DNA from: Thalassovita litoralis | Lineage (GTDB): Bacteria > Pseudomonadota > Alphaproteobacteria > Rhodobacterales > Rhodobacteraceae | DNA: 64,000 nt | Direction of reading: 5' to 3' | NCBI RefSeq assembly: GCF_900182725.1 | Contig: NZ_FXTO01000005.1 | Location: 110,982-174,981, forward strand | Shown: positions 50,786 to 60,060 of the stretch, in pieces | Numbering within the stretch: the stretch's first letter is position 1 | Layout: each line of letters opens with the position of its first letter | Notes under the pieces: generated by a model | Told to the model about the DNA's origin: nothing | The model's database searches: none | The model's input: the letters and a program-made list of their open reading frames with translations, nothing else | Program-made: the position numbers and the translations under genes

Positions 50786-52741
50786 TCAGAACCGCATGGA
50801 TGCGGTCAGCGAAATTGTCCGCCCCGGTTCGTTCAGGGCGACGACATTGCCCAGCCCCACGCCGTCGGAACTGCGGCTGGCATAGGTTTCGTCCAGCAGG
50901 TTATCCACCGCCATCCGGAATTCCATCCCGCTCAACTGCGCCGGGCGATAGCTGACATAGGCGTTCAGCACGGTATATCCCGGCAGGTCCAGCCCGCCAT
51001 CGGTGTTCTTCAGCGCGATTTGCGCGGTGCCGCCGATGCGCATTTCCTTGGACAGATCATACCCGGCTTCCAGCCCGAAAATATGCCCCATCGGACGCCC
51101 ATAGTAATAGGCCGTTGTGCCAATCGCCGCGTCGTCCAGTTCCACATCCGCATAGGTGTAATTCAGCCGCGCATAGCCCCGGTCGCCGGTATAGGTCAGC
51201 GATCCGTCAAACCCCTGCGAGGACAGGTCGCTAAGCGCACCGCGATCCCCGCCGGAGGGCAGAACCGCGTTCAGATCCTTGATTTCGCTGCGGAACAGCG
51301 CCCCGCTGGCAGACCAGCGCCCGGTATCATAGCGCAGACCGATCCGCGCCGTTTGCGACCGGGACGAGGTGAACCCCGCATAGGTCCAGGGCGTGCCGAA
51401 ATTGATCAGCGCCGCCTCGCCCAGCTCATAGCCACCCCAGCTTGAGGCGACACCGGCATTCAGGCTCAATGTATCTGTCAGCCGCATATCCACAGCGCCG
51501 TTCACGCTGACGCCGGTATCGTCAAACGTGGTGCCATCGGCAGCGGTGAATTCCTGCCGGTCCACCCGTCCGCCATAAGATACCGAAATGCTGTTGGTCA
51601 AATCCTGTCGCGCCTGTGCGAACAGTCCTACGCTGTTCAGCTTTTCTTTTCCGTTGGACCCATAAGCCCCCGTGCCACGGCCTTCGCCCTCGGCGGTTTC
51701 ATGAAAGAAATCCACCCCGGCGGTCAGCGTCCCGTTGCGAAGCTGCCATTCATTTTTGGCCACGCCGCTCAGGCTGGTGTTCAGACCCCACACGCCGGAC
51801 GCGTCCAGTTCCTGTTCGTTATAGCTGAACTGCACCGTGGGCGCGAACCAGCCTTGCGGGGCTTCATCCGTATAGGTCACGGTATAGGAGGTGCGCCGCG
51901 ACATTGCCTCGACAAAGGTGCTGGGCCGTCCGACCACACCGGCGAAATCCGGGCGGATGAACAAAATCCCACCCGGCCCCGCCTGCGCAGCCCGCAGTCC
52001 CGTATCCTCGGTTTGCGAGGCCGAAAACGACAGCCGTTTGCCGCCCTGCGTGGTATAGGCCAGCTTCAGCACATAGGCGCTCAGGTCTGCCTCGGTGCCG
52101 GGAACCACCGCGCCATCGCCATCGGTATATTCATCGCTGGTGTGGCGGGTGCCGCTTAACAGCCATTCAAACCCGCCTTCCTGCCCGAACAGGGTCAGCG
52201 ACCGGCGGAAGCCGTTTTCATTGGAACTGCTGCCCAGCGATGCCAGCCCGCCAAACCGCTGCCCGGCTGTCAGAAAATCGCGGGCATCTTTGGTGGTATA
52301 GGCCAGACCCCCCGCCAGCGCATTCGGCCCCGCATCGGCGGGCGCGATCCCTTCGCTGACCTCGACCGATTTCAACAGGGCCGGATCAAACAGGATATTC
52401 CCCGAATGGTGGAACGCCGATTTGTTCTGCCGTGCGCCGTCGATGGTCACGGACAGCAGGCTTTCCTCGATCCCGTTCACGAAAATCTTCTGGGCGATTG
52501 CCGCGCCGCCGCTGGCGGTTACGGTGGATTCCCCTTTGAACACATCGCCCATCGTGGCGGGTGCGCGATTTTCGATTTCTTCTTCGGTGATTTCGTCATT
52601 GCCCAGCACGTTTTGCGCGGCGGCGGTATCAATGCGCAGTGTTCCCAAATCCAGCGCGTTACCGTCTTGGGCGGTCAGTGGTGATGCAATGAAACAAGTG
52701 CCAAGCAGCAACAGGCTGCGGCCAGTCAGGCGAATAGTCAT
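50786..52741 (-). CDS. TonB-dependent outer-membrane receptor
   Basis: This 651-residue protein has a signal peptide (RSLLLLGTCFIASPLTAQ), a plug domain (EEIENRAPATMGDVFKGESTVTASGG, VTIDGARQNKSAFHHSGNILFDPALLKSVEVSEG) and a beta-barrel ending in the typical aromatic SLTASMRF. The plug resembles the haem/lactoferrin-type receptor group, so haem or a siderophore is possible. AAGGGGA lies six bases before the ATG. It belongs to the iron locus with the ABC importer at 46724-50287. Confidence 0.92.
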   Translation of the reverse strand: MTIRLTGRSLLLLGTCFIASPLTAQDGNALDLGTLRIDTAAAQNVLGNDEITEEEIENRAPATMGDVFKGESTVTASGGAAIAQKIFVNGIEESLLSVTIDGARQNKSAFHHSGNILFDPALLKSVEVSEGIAPADAGPNALAGGLAYTTKDARDFLTAGQRFGGLASLGSSSNENGFRRSLTLFGQEGGFEWLLSGTRHTSDEYTDGDGAVVPGTEADLSAYVLKLAYTTQGGKRLSFSASQTEDTGLRAAQAGPGGILFIRPDFAGVVGRPSTFVEAMSRRTSYTVTYTDEAPQGWFAPTVQFSYNEQELDASGVWGLNTSLSGVAKNEWQLRNGTLTAGVDFFHETAEGEGRGTGAYGSNGKEKLNSVGLFAQARQDLTNSISVSYGGRVDRQEFTAADGTTFDDTGVSVNGAVDMRLTDTLSLNAGVASSWGGYELGEAALINFGTPWTYAGFTSSRSQTARIGLRYDTGRWSASGALFRSEIKDLNAVLPSGGDRGALSDLSSQGFDGSLTYTGDRGYARLNYTYADVELDDAAIGTTAYYYGRPMGHIFGLEAGYDLSKEMRIGGTAQIALKNTDGGLDLPGYTVLNAYVSYRPAQLSGMEFRMAVDNLLDETYASRSSDGVGLGNVVALNEPGRTISLTASMRF

Positions 52742-52908
52742 AAATGTCCCCTTGAGTGCGATTACGTTGCTTGAAAGCACGTCGGGGACGGCAACCTGGC
52801 TGCGTGGTTATGCGATCAGCCAGTAGACGACAAAAACACTCAGGTCAACATGGCCGCGACTGCGCGGGCCGTCTCAAACGGGGTGCGACATAGGAAACAC
52901 CAGTATAA

Positions 52909-52922
52909 TTGACAATTATCAA
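52909..52922. promoter_or_regulatory. FNR box upstream of ubiTUV (TTGACAATTATCAA)
   Basis: The site matches the FNR/FnrL consensus TTGAT-N4-ATCAA at nine of ten positions. Its centre is 67 bases before the ubiT start codon. If it acts as a class II site at -41.5, transcription would begin about 26 bases before the start codon. It predicts induction of ubiTUV by low oxygen. Confidence 0.75.
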
Positions 52923-52982
52923 GGCCGCGCCGCGCTTCGGGACACAGTTTGCCGCCATCAGCAACCATCCTGCACCCCAGAT

Positions 52983-53522
52983 ATGACAGATACAGCCCCC
53001 CCGATACCGCCGCAAACCGGCACGCCAAACCCGGCACGATTATTCGTGTCACGCATGGCCTGCACCGTCGTTCAACCGCTCTTGTCCCGGATCGTCCGGC
53101 GCATTGCACAGGAACACCCATCCCTTTTTGCCCGCCTTGGGGCGCATCAATCCACCGATTTCCTGATTGATCCGGTGGAGTTGCCCTTTGCCCTGCATTT
53201 GCGCCCCGATCCGCAGGCGTTGATTTTCCGCGCCGTCCCGCGTGATGCCGCCCCCGATGCTGGCGCCACGATCCGGGGGCAGTTCCTGTTGCTTCTGGAA
53301 CTGCTTGATTCCGAACAGGACGGCGACGCGGCCTTTTTCTCGCGCGATCTGGAGGTGTCCGGCGATACCGAGGCCATTGTCCGGCTTAGGAATGCGCTGG
53401 ATGACATTGATGGGTCCATCGCCGAAGACACCGCCGCCATGTTCGGAAAACCGGGGCGGGCCATCCTGTCACGCCTGCGCCGGTCCTATTCCGATGATAC
53501 CAAAGGATACCCCCAGCCATGA
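52983..53522 (+). CDS. ubiT: UbiT, SCP2-type lipid-binding protein for anaerobic ubiquinone synthesis
   Basis: This 179-residue protein has an SCP2-like sterol-carrier fold (LFARLGAHQSTDFLIDPVELPFALHLRPD, RGQFLLLLELLDSEQDGDAAFFSRDLEVSGDTEAIVRLRNALDD are spread over about 45-150). UbiT holds the hydrophobic quinone intermediates in the oxygen-independent route. The ubiT-ubiU overlap is four bases (ATGA), and ubiU and ubiV follow. The ribosome-binding site is weak, so translation may be limited. Identification rests on the domain and the complete ubiTUV order. Confidence 0.88.
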   Translation: MTDTAPPIPPQTGTPNPARLFVSRMACTVVQPLLSRIVRRIAQEHPSLFARLGAHQSTDFLIDPVELPFALHLRPDPQALIFRAVPRDAAPDAGATIRGQFLLLLELLDSEQDGDAAFFSRDLEVSGDTEAIVRLRNALDDIDGSIAEDTAAMFGKPGRAILSRLRRSYSDDTKGYPQP

Positions 53523-54517
53523 GCCTTGCCGAACTGATCTGTCCCGCTGGCACCCCGGCCGCGTTGCGTACTGCGGTGGATGCTGGTGCGGATGCCGTAT
53601 ATTGTGGGTTTCAGGATGCGACCAACGCCCGCAACTTTCCGGGGCTGAATTTCACGCCCTATGAGTTGGCAGCGTCCGTGGCCTATGCCCATGCCAAAGG
53701 CACCAAAGTGCTGCTGGCGCTGAACACCTATCCCCCGGCGGGAAAGGTCGATCTGTGGCGGCACGCGGCAGATACTGGCGCGCAGTTCGGGGTTGATGCG
53801 TTTATCGTCGCGGATATGGGTGTGGCGCAATATATCGCCCAAACCCACCCACAGGTCCGCCTGCACCTGTCCGTGCAAGCCGCCGCATCCAGCCCCGAGG
53901 CGATCCGGTATTATTGCGAAAACTTCGGCGTCAAACGTGTGGTGTTGCCGCGTATCCTGACGATCCCGGAAATCCGCCAGATCCGCAAGGAAATCCCCTG
54001 TGAGATCGAAACCTTTATCTTTGGCAATCACGGGCTGATGGTCGAAGGTCGGTGCAGCCTGACGAATTACCTGACCGGGCAATCCACCAATATGGACGGG
54101 GTGTGTTCCCCCGCCTCTGACGTGGACTATCGCCGCCACGAGGACGGGTCGATGTCGTCGCAACTGGCGGGGTTCACCATTGATTGCTTCGGACCCAATG
54201 AAAAGGCCGGGTATCCCACCATCTGCAAGGGGCGCTACACGGCCCCCCACCGCCCGGACGGGTATTATGCCTTTGAGGAACCGATCAGCCTGAACCTGTC
54301 GCGGCTGTTGCCCGACTTGATCGACGCAGGGGTTCACGCCTTCAAGATCGAAGGCCGCCAGCGATCCAAATCCTATGTGCGGGGGGTGGTTTCCGCCTTT
54401 CGGCAGGCCGTGGATGACATCCGCGCGGGTCGCCCCGCCAATATCGCCGATCTGGTGGCCCTGACCGAAGGCCAAAAACAGACCCAAGGTGCATTTGAAA
54501 CAAAGAAATGGCGGTAA
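53519..54517 (+). CDS. ubiU: UbiU, U32-family subunit of the oxygen-independent ubiquinone hydroxylase
   Basis: This 332-residue protein of the U32 family matches UbiU (ELICPAGTPAALRTAVDAGADAVYCG, NFPGLNFTPYEL, HLSVQAAASS, EGRCSLTNYLTGQSTNMDGVCSPAS, AGYPTICKGRY). UbiU and UbiV form a heterodimer that hydroxylates the ring without oxygen, each with a 4Fe-4S cluster. Cys179, Cys196 and Cys236 line up with three of the four cluster ligands of the Escherichia coli protein. The fourth (Cys169 there, in GSLCIMSEGRC) is Gly172 here, while Cys223 is an extra cysteine near the site. It may bind its cluster with a changed set. Confidence 0.92.
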   Translation: MSLAELICPAGTPAALRTAVDAGADAVYCGFQDATNARNFPGLNFTPYELAASVAYAHAKGTKVLLALNTYPPAGKVDLWRHAADTGAQFGVDAFIVADMGVAQYIAQTHPQVRLHLSVQAAASSPEAIRYYCENFGVKRVVLPRILTIPEIRQIRKEIPCEIETFIFGNHGLMVEGRCSLTNYLTGQSTNMDGVCSPASDVDYRRHEDGSMSSQLAGFTIDCFGPNEKAGYPTICKGRYTAPHRPDGYYAFEEPISLNLSRLLPDLIDAGVHAFKIEGRQRSKSYVRGVVSAFRQAVDDIRAGRPANIADLVALTEGQKQTQGAFETKKWR

Positions 54518-54522
54518 GACCC

Positions 54523-55434
54523 ATGACCAAACTGACCCTTGGCCCGATTGCCTATCACTGGTCCCCCGAGGTCCGGCGCGATTTTTACGCCAAAATCGCT
54601 GACGAAGCCCCCGTGGACGAGGTGTACCTTGGCGAAGTGATCTGTTCCAAACGCGCGCCCTTTCAAGAGGCGGATTTGCCTGACATCATCGAGCGGCTGG
54701 AACGCGGGGGAAAAACCGTGATCCTGTCGTCACTGGCCGAAGTGATGCTGAAACGCGAACGCAAGGCCACGGCGGATCTGGCTGAGCTGGACAGCCCGGA
54801 AATCGAATTCAATAACGCCGCTGGCCTGTTCGCGCGGGGCAAACGCCCGCATCGCATCGGGCCATTTATGAACGCCTATAACGAAGCCACGATTGCATGG
54901 ATGGCGACGAACGGCGCGACCCATGTCTGCCTGCCCACGGAATTGCCCGGTCCGGCCATTGCTGTCGCTGCCAAGGCCGCGCGGGATTTGGGGCTGGGCG
55001 TCGAGGTGCAGGCGTTTGGCCGCGCGTCATTGGCTGTTTCGGCCCGCTGCTATCACGCCCGCGCCCATAACCGCACCAAAGACAATTGCCTGTTCGTATG
55101 CGAGGACGACCCGGATGGGATGCCCCTGCGCACCACGGATCAAAACCCGATCCTGCGCGTGAATGGGATTCAAACCCAATCAGAAAGCTATGTTGATTTA
55201 CTGCCGGAATCCGCGCGGCTGGTCGGCGATGGCGTCACCCATTTGCGCCTGATGCCGCAGGTGGTGGATATGGTGGCCGTTGCCACGCTGTTCCGGTGCG
55301 TACTGGATGAAACCCTGGAGCTGGACCAAGCGCAGGAGTCCTTGGAAAATCTGTGTGGCGGCACAAAAGTCAGCAATGGATTTTATCACGGGACAGCTGG
55401 GTATCGCCGCATAAACGCCGCCGCCCCGCTGTAA
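54523..55434 (+). CDS. ubiV: UbiV, U32-family partner of UbiU
   Basis: This 303-residue protein matches UbiV (LTLGPIAYHWSPEVRRDFY, VYLGEVICSKRAPF, CLPTELPGPAI, SARCYHARAHNRTKDNCLFVC). All four cluster cysteines are present: Cys41, then the Cys of SARC, and two more at +13 and +17 from it, as in Escherichia coli UbiV. The ATG at 54523 is chosen because it aligns with the family N-terminus; an ATG at 54508 overlaps ubiU. It works with UbiU and UbiT under low oxygen. Confidence 0.93.
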   Translation: MTKLTLGPIAYHWSPEVRRDFYAKIADEAPVDEVYLGEVICSKRAPFQEADLPDIIERLERGGKTVILSSLAEVMLKRERKATADLAELDSPEIEFNNAAGLFARGKRPHRIGPFMNAYNEATIAWMATNGATHVCLPTELPGPAIAVAAKAARDLGLGVEVQAFGRASLAVSARCYHARAHNRTKDNCLFVCEDDPDGMPLRTTDQNPILRVNGIQTQSESYVDLLPESARLVGDGVTHLRLMPQVVDMVAVATLFRCVLDETLELDQAQESLENLCGGTKVSNGFYHGTAGYRRINAAAPL

Positions 55435-55439
55435 CGCAA

Positions 55440-55467
55440 ATGGCCCGCCACTGACGGGGCGGGCCAT
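55440..55467. terminator. Hairpin between convergent ubiV and CoA ligase genes
   Basis: A perfect 10-bp stem (ATGGCCCGCC / GGCGGGCCAT) with an eight-base loop lies between the two stop codons. It probably terminates both transcripts. Confidence 0.65.
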
Positions 55468-55486
55468 GTTAACTGTGAAGGATCGC

Positions 55487-57013
55487 TTACTTTTCCCAGT
55501 AAGGCGCCCGCAGGTCTTTTTTCAGCACTTTGCCGATTTCGCTGCGGGGCAATTCATCCATGCCGATGACGCGGGACAGGCGTTGGGTTTTCCCCAGCCG
55601 TTCATTCGCCCATGCGCAGACGTCCTCGGGGGTGGTGTCCGCGCCGTTGGACAGGACTACGAAGCCCAGTGGGGTTTCGCCCCATGCCTCTGACGGGATG
55701 GCGATGACGGCGGCGTCGGCCACTTGGGGATGCTGGCGCAAAACAGCCTCCAGATCGGCGGCGTAGATATTGAACCCGCCGGAAATGATCATGTCCTTTT
55801 TACGATCCATCAGGTGAATGAAGCCATCTTCATCAATGCGGCCCATATCGCCTGTGCGGATAAAATGGTTGCCCTCTGCATCGGTCCAAAGCAGTTCGGC
55901 GGTTTTGTCTTCGGCGTTGTGATAGCCGGGCATCATGGACGGACCACGGCCCACCAGTTCGCCAAATTCACCCGCAGGCAGTTCGTTGCCCTGTTCGTCA
56001 ATCACGCGGACGTCGATCCCTTCGCCAGCCTTGCCAACCGTGTCCCATTTGTCGGGGAAGGCGGTGCAGTTCAGCGCGGTAGAAATCCCGCCCTCGGTCA
56101 TGCCGTACACCTCGATCAGGTTGCCGGGCCAGCGGTCTATGATTTTGCTGATCAGCGTCCCCGGCAGCGGGGCCGAAGTCGAGAATTTGCACTGATAGGC
56201 GCTCAGATCGAAGTCGTCGAACCGGGGTTCGGCCATCAGGCGCATGTATTGCACAGGCACCAAGATGGCATGGGTCAGCGCGTGCTGTTGCGATAGGTCC
56301 AGAAATTCAATCGTGTTGAATTTCGGCATCACGACCAGCGTCGCGCCCAACGACAATGTGGGCAGCATCCCAAACAGGGTGGTGTTGGAATAAAGCGGGG
56401 TGGAAATGATCAACCGCGCGTCCTGATCCAGCCCGAACCGGGTGATCCGCGCCAATTGCCGCGACCGGAAACGGTGATCGTGGATGATCCCCTTGGGCAG
56501 GCCCGTGGTGCCAGACGAATAGATGATATTGAACAGATCATCCGCCTGCACCTCTTGCGGGGCCAAAGGTTCGGCATCGGCAGCCCAATCCATCAGGTCG
56601 GACAGGTCCAGCAGAACCGGCGCGCCCAGCCCCTTGGCGGTGTCCATTTGGGTGGGCGAGGCGAACAACATCCCCGCCCCGCTATCGCTCATCATCCGGG
56701 TCAGCGCCTCGGACGTGGCGGAAAACGGCAGGGGCACAACACAGGCCCCAGCCGAAAGAGTTGCGCAGAACAGCACAACATTTTCCAGTGAATTTTCGGA
56801 CAATGTTGCCACGAACGTCCCACGCCCCACGCCAGCGGCGCGCAGTTTACCAGTGACCTGCGCCACCATCGCGCCGAAGTCAGACCAGGTGACAGTGCGA
56901 CCCGGAACGATAACGGCAGGCTTGTCCCCCATCCGCGCGGCATTGCGCGCGATCTCTTGGCCGAAATTCAGCAGGGTTTCGTTTTCAACGGTAGATGGGA
57001 CGAAACGTAACAT
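55487..57013 (-). CDS. Acyl-CoA synthetase (AMP-forming)
   Basis: This 508-residue ligase has the ANL family motifs: IIYSSGTTGLPKGIIHDH (P-loop), YGMTEGGISTALN, GDMGRIDEDGFIHLMDRKKDMIISGGFNIYA, and the catalytic Lys near the C-terminus (PRSEIGKVLKKDLR). It activates a carboxylic acid with ATP to its CoA ester. The ATG at 57013 fits the GAGG spacing; an adjacent ATG at 57016 is in frame. It follows the DctM gene by 8 bases, which suggests the TRAP system delivers its acid substrate. Chain type cannot be read with confidence. Confidence 0.92.
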   Translation of the reverse strand: MLRFVPSTVENETLLNFGQEIARNAARMGDKPAVIVPGRTVTWSDFGAMVAQVTGKLRAAGVGRGTFVATLSENSLENVVLFCATLSAGACVVPLPFSATSEALTRMMSDSGAGMLFASPTQMDTAKGLGAPVLLDLSDLMDWAADAEPLAPQEVQADDLFNIIYSSGTTGLPKGIIHDHRFRSRQLARITRFGLDQDARLIISTPLYSNTTLFGMLPTLSLGATLVVMPKFNTIEFLDLSQQHALTHAILVPVQYMRLMAEPRFDDFDLSAYQCKFSTSAPLPGTLISKIIDRWPGNLIEVYGMTEGGISTALNCTAFPDKWDTVGKAGEGIDVRVIDEQGNELPAGEFGELVGRGPSMMPGYHNAEDKTAELLWTDAEGNHFIRTGDMGRIDEDGFIHLMDRKKDMIISGGFNIYAADLEAVLRQHPQVADAAVIAIPSEAWGETPLGFVVLSNGADTTPEDVCAWANERLGKTQRLSRVIGMDELPRSEIGKVLKKDLRAPYWEK

Positions 57014-57021
57014 CATTCACC

Positions 57022-58362
57022 TCAATTCATGGACATGGGGATGGCAAGCGACAGCCACGGGATCAGGATCAGCAGGGTCAGAACCACAAGGTCAATCCCA
57101 AGGAACCGCCACAGCCCCGAGAAGATCTGACCGATGTCGACCTTGTCTTCCAGCACGCTGGCCAAGACAAAGACGTTCAGACCTACAGGTGGCGTAATCA
57201 GGCCGATTTCCAGCAGCTTCACGATCACCACGCCGAACCAGATCAGGTTCATGTCATAGCTTTCCACCATCGGGATCATCAGCGGCAGGGTCAGAACCAT
57301 GATGCCAACCGGATCAAGGAACATGCCCAGCACCAGATAGATCAGGCAGACCAGCAGCAGGAAAACGCCCGGCCCGATTGCCGCGTTATCCAGCAGGCCA
57401 ACCAGCGAGTTGGACAAACCAGTCAGTGCAATCAGCGCGACGAAAATCTTGGCACAAGCAGCGATAAAGAAAATCGCCCCGGTGGTTGCCATCGTTTCAC
57501 GCAGCAGCGGAATGATGTCGCGGAACCGGATATGCCCACGCGAGATGCCCAACCCCGTTGCAAACAACAGCGACAGTGCGGCGGCTTCGGTCGCGGTGAA
57601 GATACCGCCATAGATACCACCGATCACCAGTACGAACAGCAGAACCGCGGGCCAGCTACGGATGGCGGCCTGCATTTTCTGCGCCATCGGCACGGTTTCG
57701 GTGGGGCGCGGCGCGATTTCCGGGCTTTGCTTGACCCACAGCACAATTACCAGCGAATAGCCGATCATCGAAATGATCCCCGGCAGGAAACCGGCAAGGA
57801 AAAGCTGACTGATCGAACTTTCGGTGAAGATACCGTAGATGATGAACAGAACCGACGGCGGGATCAGCGATCCCAGCGTCCCGCCCGCTGCAACCGATGC
57901 GGTGGCAAGGCGCGGGTCATAGTTCATACGCAGCATTTCAGGGGTACATATGCGGCCCATCGTCGAGGCACAGGCAATCGACGACCCGGAAATGGCCGAG
58001 AACCCACCGCAACCGGCAACCGATGCAATAGCAACACCACCGGGCAGACGGGCCAGCCAGACGCGGGCGGCCTCGTAAATTTCGGTGGTGATCCCGGCCT
58101 TATAGGCCACATGCCCCAGCGCGATAAACAGCGGGATCATCGACAGGTCGTAACTGTGTACAAGGTCGAAACTGGAAGAAAACGCCAAAGACAACGTGGT
58201 CTTGATCGCACGTTCGGGCAGGAACGTGCCGGTGCGGAACGCGAACACGATAAAAATCGCGGTCACGGCAACGCCACCAATGGCAAACGAAATAGGTACG
58301 CGGATCGCCAAAAGAAGAATGACGGCGGCGCACGCAATGTATCCGACGGTAGCCAGGTCCAT
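57022..58362 (-). CDS. dctM: TRAP transporter large permease (DctM type)
   Basis: This 446-residue membrane protein has DctM motifs (IPLFIALGHVAYKAGIT, GGFSAISGSSIACASTMGRICTPEM, GGTLGSLIPPSVLFIIYGIF, ITPPVGLNVFVLASV). With the DctQ and DctP genes at 58379-60007 it forms a sodium-driven importer for a carboxylate. Its position directly upstream of a CoA ligase suggests import followed by activation. Confidence 0.93.
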   Translation of the reverse strand: MDLATVGYIACAAVILLLAIRVPISFAIGGVAVTAIFIVFAFRTGTFLPERAIKTTLSLAFSSSFDLVHSYDLSMIPLFIALGHVAYKAGITTEIYEAARVWLARLPGGVAIASVAGCGGFSAISGSSIACASTMGRICTPEMLRMNYDPRLATASVAAGGTLGSLIPPSVLFIIYGIFTESSISQLFLAGFLPGIISMIGYSLVIVLWVKQSPEIAPRPTETVPMAQKMQAAIRSWPAVLLFVLVIGGIYGGIFTATEAAALSLLFATGLGISRGHIRFRDIIPLLRETMATTGAIFFIAACAKIFVALIALTGLSNSLVGLLDNAAIGPGVFLLLVCLIYLVLGMFLDPVGIMVLTLPLMIPMVESYDMNLIWFGVVIVKLLEIGLITPPVGLNVFVLASVLEDKVDIGQIFSGLWRFLGIDLVVLTLLILIPWLSLAIPMSMN

Positions 58363-58378
58363 GTCAGTTCCTTTCGGC

Positions 58379-58882
58379 TCAGAGTGTTTCGGGGGCGGGT
58401 TGCCCGGTCAGGGCGGCGCGCAGGTCGGCCCAGACAACGGTCAGCAGCCGCAGTTCGAAGAAGGCAATTGCAAGCACGAACAGCGCCCGGCCCGGCCATT
58501 TCGGCCAGAAGAAGGTTCCGCCGTAGTGGGCGTGCGAATTGAAGGTTTTCCAGAATTCCATCCATCCGGCAAACAGCAACACAGACGCAATCAGCAAGCC
58601 GGTCAAACCTGCAAAAACTGCGATCCAGCGATTAAGCGACGCCGGGAAAAGATTGGCGATCACTTCGATTGCGATATGCGCACGCGCAGCGGTTGCGCTG
58701 GCCAACGGGAAAAGAATTGCGGGGATCATCAGTTCCTGCACCATGATCATGATGTCGGGAACGCCGGTCTGGATGACCTCGCGGGCAACGATATTGGCTG
58801 TGATCAAGAGGCCCAGAAGAACGATGGCGACAGCCGCCATCGTATCGAGGATATGCTCGATGCGTTTCATAGTCGGTCTCAT
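58379..58882 (-). CDS. dctQ: TRAP transporter small permease (DctQ type)
   Basis: This 167-residue protein has four membrane segments (AAVAIVLLGLLITANIVAREV, MIPAILFPLASATAARAHIAIEV, WIAVFAGLTGLLIASVLLFAGWMEF, ALFVLAIAFFELRLLTVVW). The start may be the in-frame ATG at 58870 rather than 58882; neither has a strong ribosome-binding site. A hairpin lies between it and the receptor gene. Confidence 0.88.
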   Translation of the reverse strand: MRPTMKRIEHILDTMAAVAIVLLGLLITANIVAREVIQTGVPDIMIMVQELMIPAILFPLASATAARAHIAIEVIANLFPASLNRWIAVFAGLTGLLIASVLLFAGWMEFWKTFNSHAHYGGTFFWPKWPGRALFVLAIAFFELRLLTVVWADLRAALTGQPAPETL

Positions 58883-58904
58883 TCTGTCGGATGGTATAAT
58901 ACAC

Positions 58905-58931
58905 GGCCCGGAGCGCAGGGGCGTCCGGGCC
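58905..58931 (-). other. Intercistronic hairpin between dctP and dctQ
   Basis: A perfect 8-bp stem (GGCCCGGA / TCCGGGCC) with an 11-base loop follows the receptor gene. It is the third hairpin in this window at a TRAP receptor-permease junction. Confidence 0.55.
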
Positions 58932-58948
58932 GGTAGTGGTCGTGCAGC

Positions 58949-60007
58949 TTACTTGCGTTCCCAAGGCAGACCGTCTTTTTCCATGACGGCAGTCCATTTG
59001 TCGATCAGCGTGTAAAGCTCGGCCATCAGCGCCTCGCCATCGGTCCCAACGGCCGAAGCATCTGCTTTCCAGTTTGCAACGGACGGTTTGAACAGTTCGG
59101 CAATGCGGGCGTAATCCTCGGCGGGCAGTTCGACCAGATCCACAGCTTTGGGGCCAGTGGTCAGGGTTTCCATTGCCTTCACGTCTGCGTCAGCAAGCAT
59201 TTCACCGTAGAAGTCCATCGTGTCACGGCCGATTTGCTTGATGATGGCCTGCTGTTCAGGCGTCAGCGAATCGTAGGTGTCTTTGTTCATGAACGTGGCA
59301 AGGCTGGCCAGCGGCGAGAAGTGCATGTCCGTCACGGTGTTGACCAGCTCGTTCAGCTTCGAGGCAACCGCGTAATAGGCGTAGGTCACAGAACATTCGA
59401 CCAGTCCGGTCTCCATGCCCTGATACACTTCGTAGATCGGCATGGACACAAGGTTGCCACCCAGTTCGCCGAAGATGTCGGTCGAGCTGCCGGTGTGCGC
59501 GATTTTCTTGCCGGGAACATCCGCCAGCGAGCGGATACCTTCACCCGAGCAAGCCAGAATGCCCGGCGACAGCGAGAAGGTCGAGATATACTCGATATTC
59601 ATTTCTTCGTAACGCTGCTGAAGATGCTCGTTGGTGCTCATCAGTTCGTACATGGCTTGCATCATCACCCAAGGGTGCGCCGGTTTCAGCTGAAGGCCCG
59701 CCAGTTGCAGTTCCGGGAATTCCGAAGCCGAGTATGCCCCGATCAGCACGCCCATATCGGCCACACCCAGACCGATGGATTGCAGCGCCGCGTTGGTTTT
59801 GAACAGCGCGCCGCCCCAGTTTTGTTCGACGGTCACTTCGCCGTTGGTGCGCTCTGCGATCTGTTCCGCGATGTAGTTCACCGCTGCCGCGCGAACGCCC
59901 TTGTTCGGACCGGGTTCATTCGCAATCAGCCGGGTTTCCGCCTGCGCCGCGATGGCCAGTACCGAAACCGAGGCAGCCGCCAGCAGTCGTTTCGTCAGAT
60001 GTTTCAT
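58949..60007 (-). CDS. dctP: TRAP solute-binding protein (DctP type)
   Basis: This 352-residue protein has a signal peptide (KRLLAAASVSVLAIAAQAE) and a DctP fold (NEPGPNKGVRAAAVNYIAEQIAERTNGEVTVEQNWGGALF, LADVPGKKIAHTGSSTDIFGEL, SVTYAYYAVASKLNEL). A clear GGGAGGA precedes the ATG. It starts the dctPQM-ligase unit. A repeat-rich promoter region (60061-60090) lies upstream. Confidence 0.92.
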   Translation of the reverse strand: MKHLTKRLLAAASVSVLAIAAQAETRLIANEPGPNKGVRAAAVNYIAEQIAERTNGEVTVEQNWGGALFKTNAALQSIGLGVADMGVLIGAYSASEFPELQLAGLQLKPAHPWVMMQAMYELMSTNEHLQQRYEEMNIEYISTFSLSPGILACSGEGIRSLADVPGKKIAHTGSSTDIFGELGGNLVSMPIYEVYQGMETGLVECSVTYAYYAVASKLNELVNTVTDMHFSPLASLATFMNKDTYDSLTPEQQAIIKQIGRDTMDFYGEMLADADVKAMETLTTGPKAVDLVELPAEDYARIAELFKPSVANWKADASAVGTDGEALMAELYTLIDKWTAVMEKDGLPWERK

Positions 60008-60060
60008 GATGTTCCTCCCTAAGATTGCGGAATGTCGCCCGCGTTTCCTGTTAACTTAAA

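Noticed and set aside
56995..58542. Long open frame antisense to the DctM gene (515 codons)
   Set aside because: The product is a hydrophilic, Gln/Arg/His-rich sequence typical of the complement of membrane-helix codons; the DctM protein on the other strand is unmistakable.
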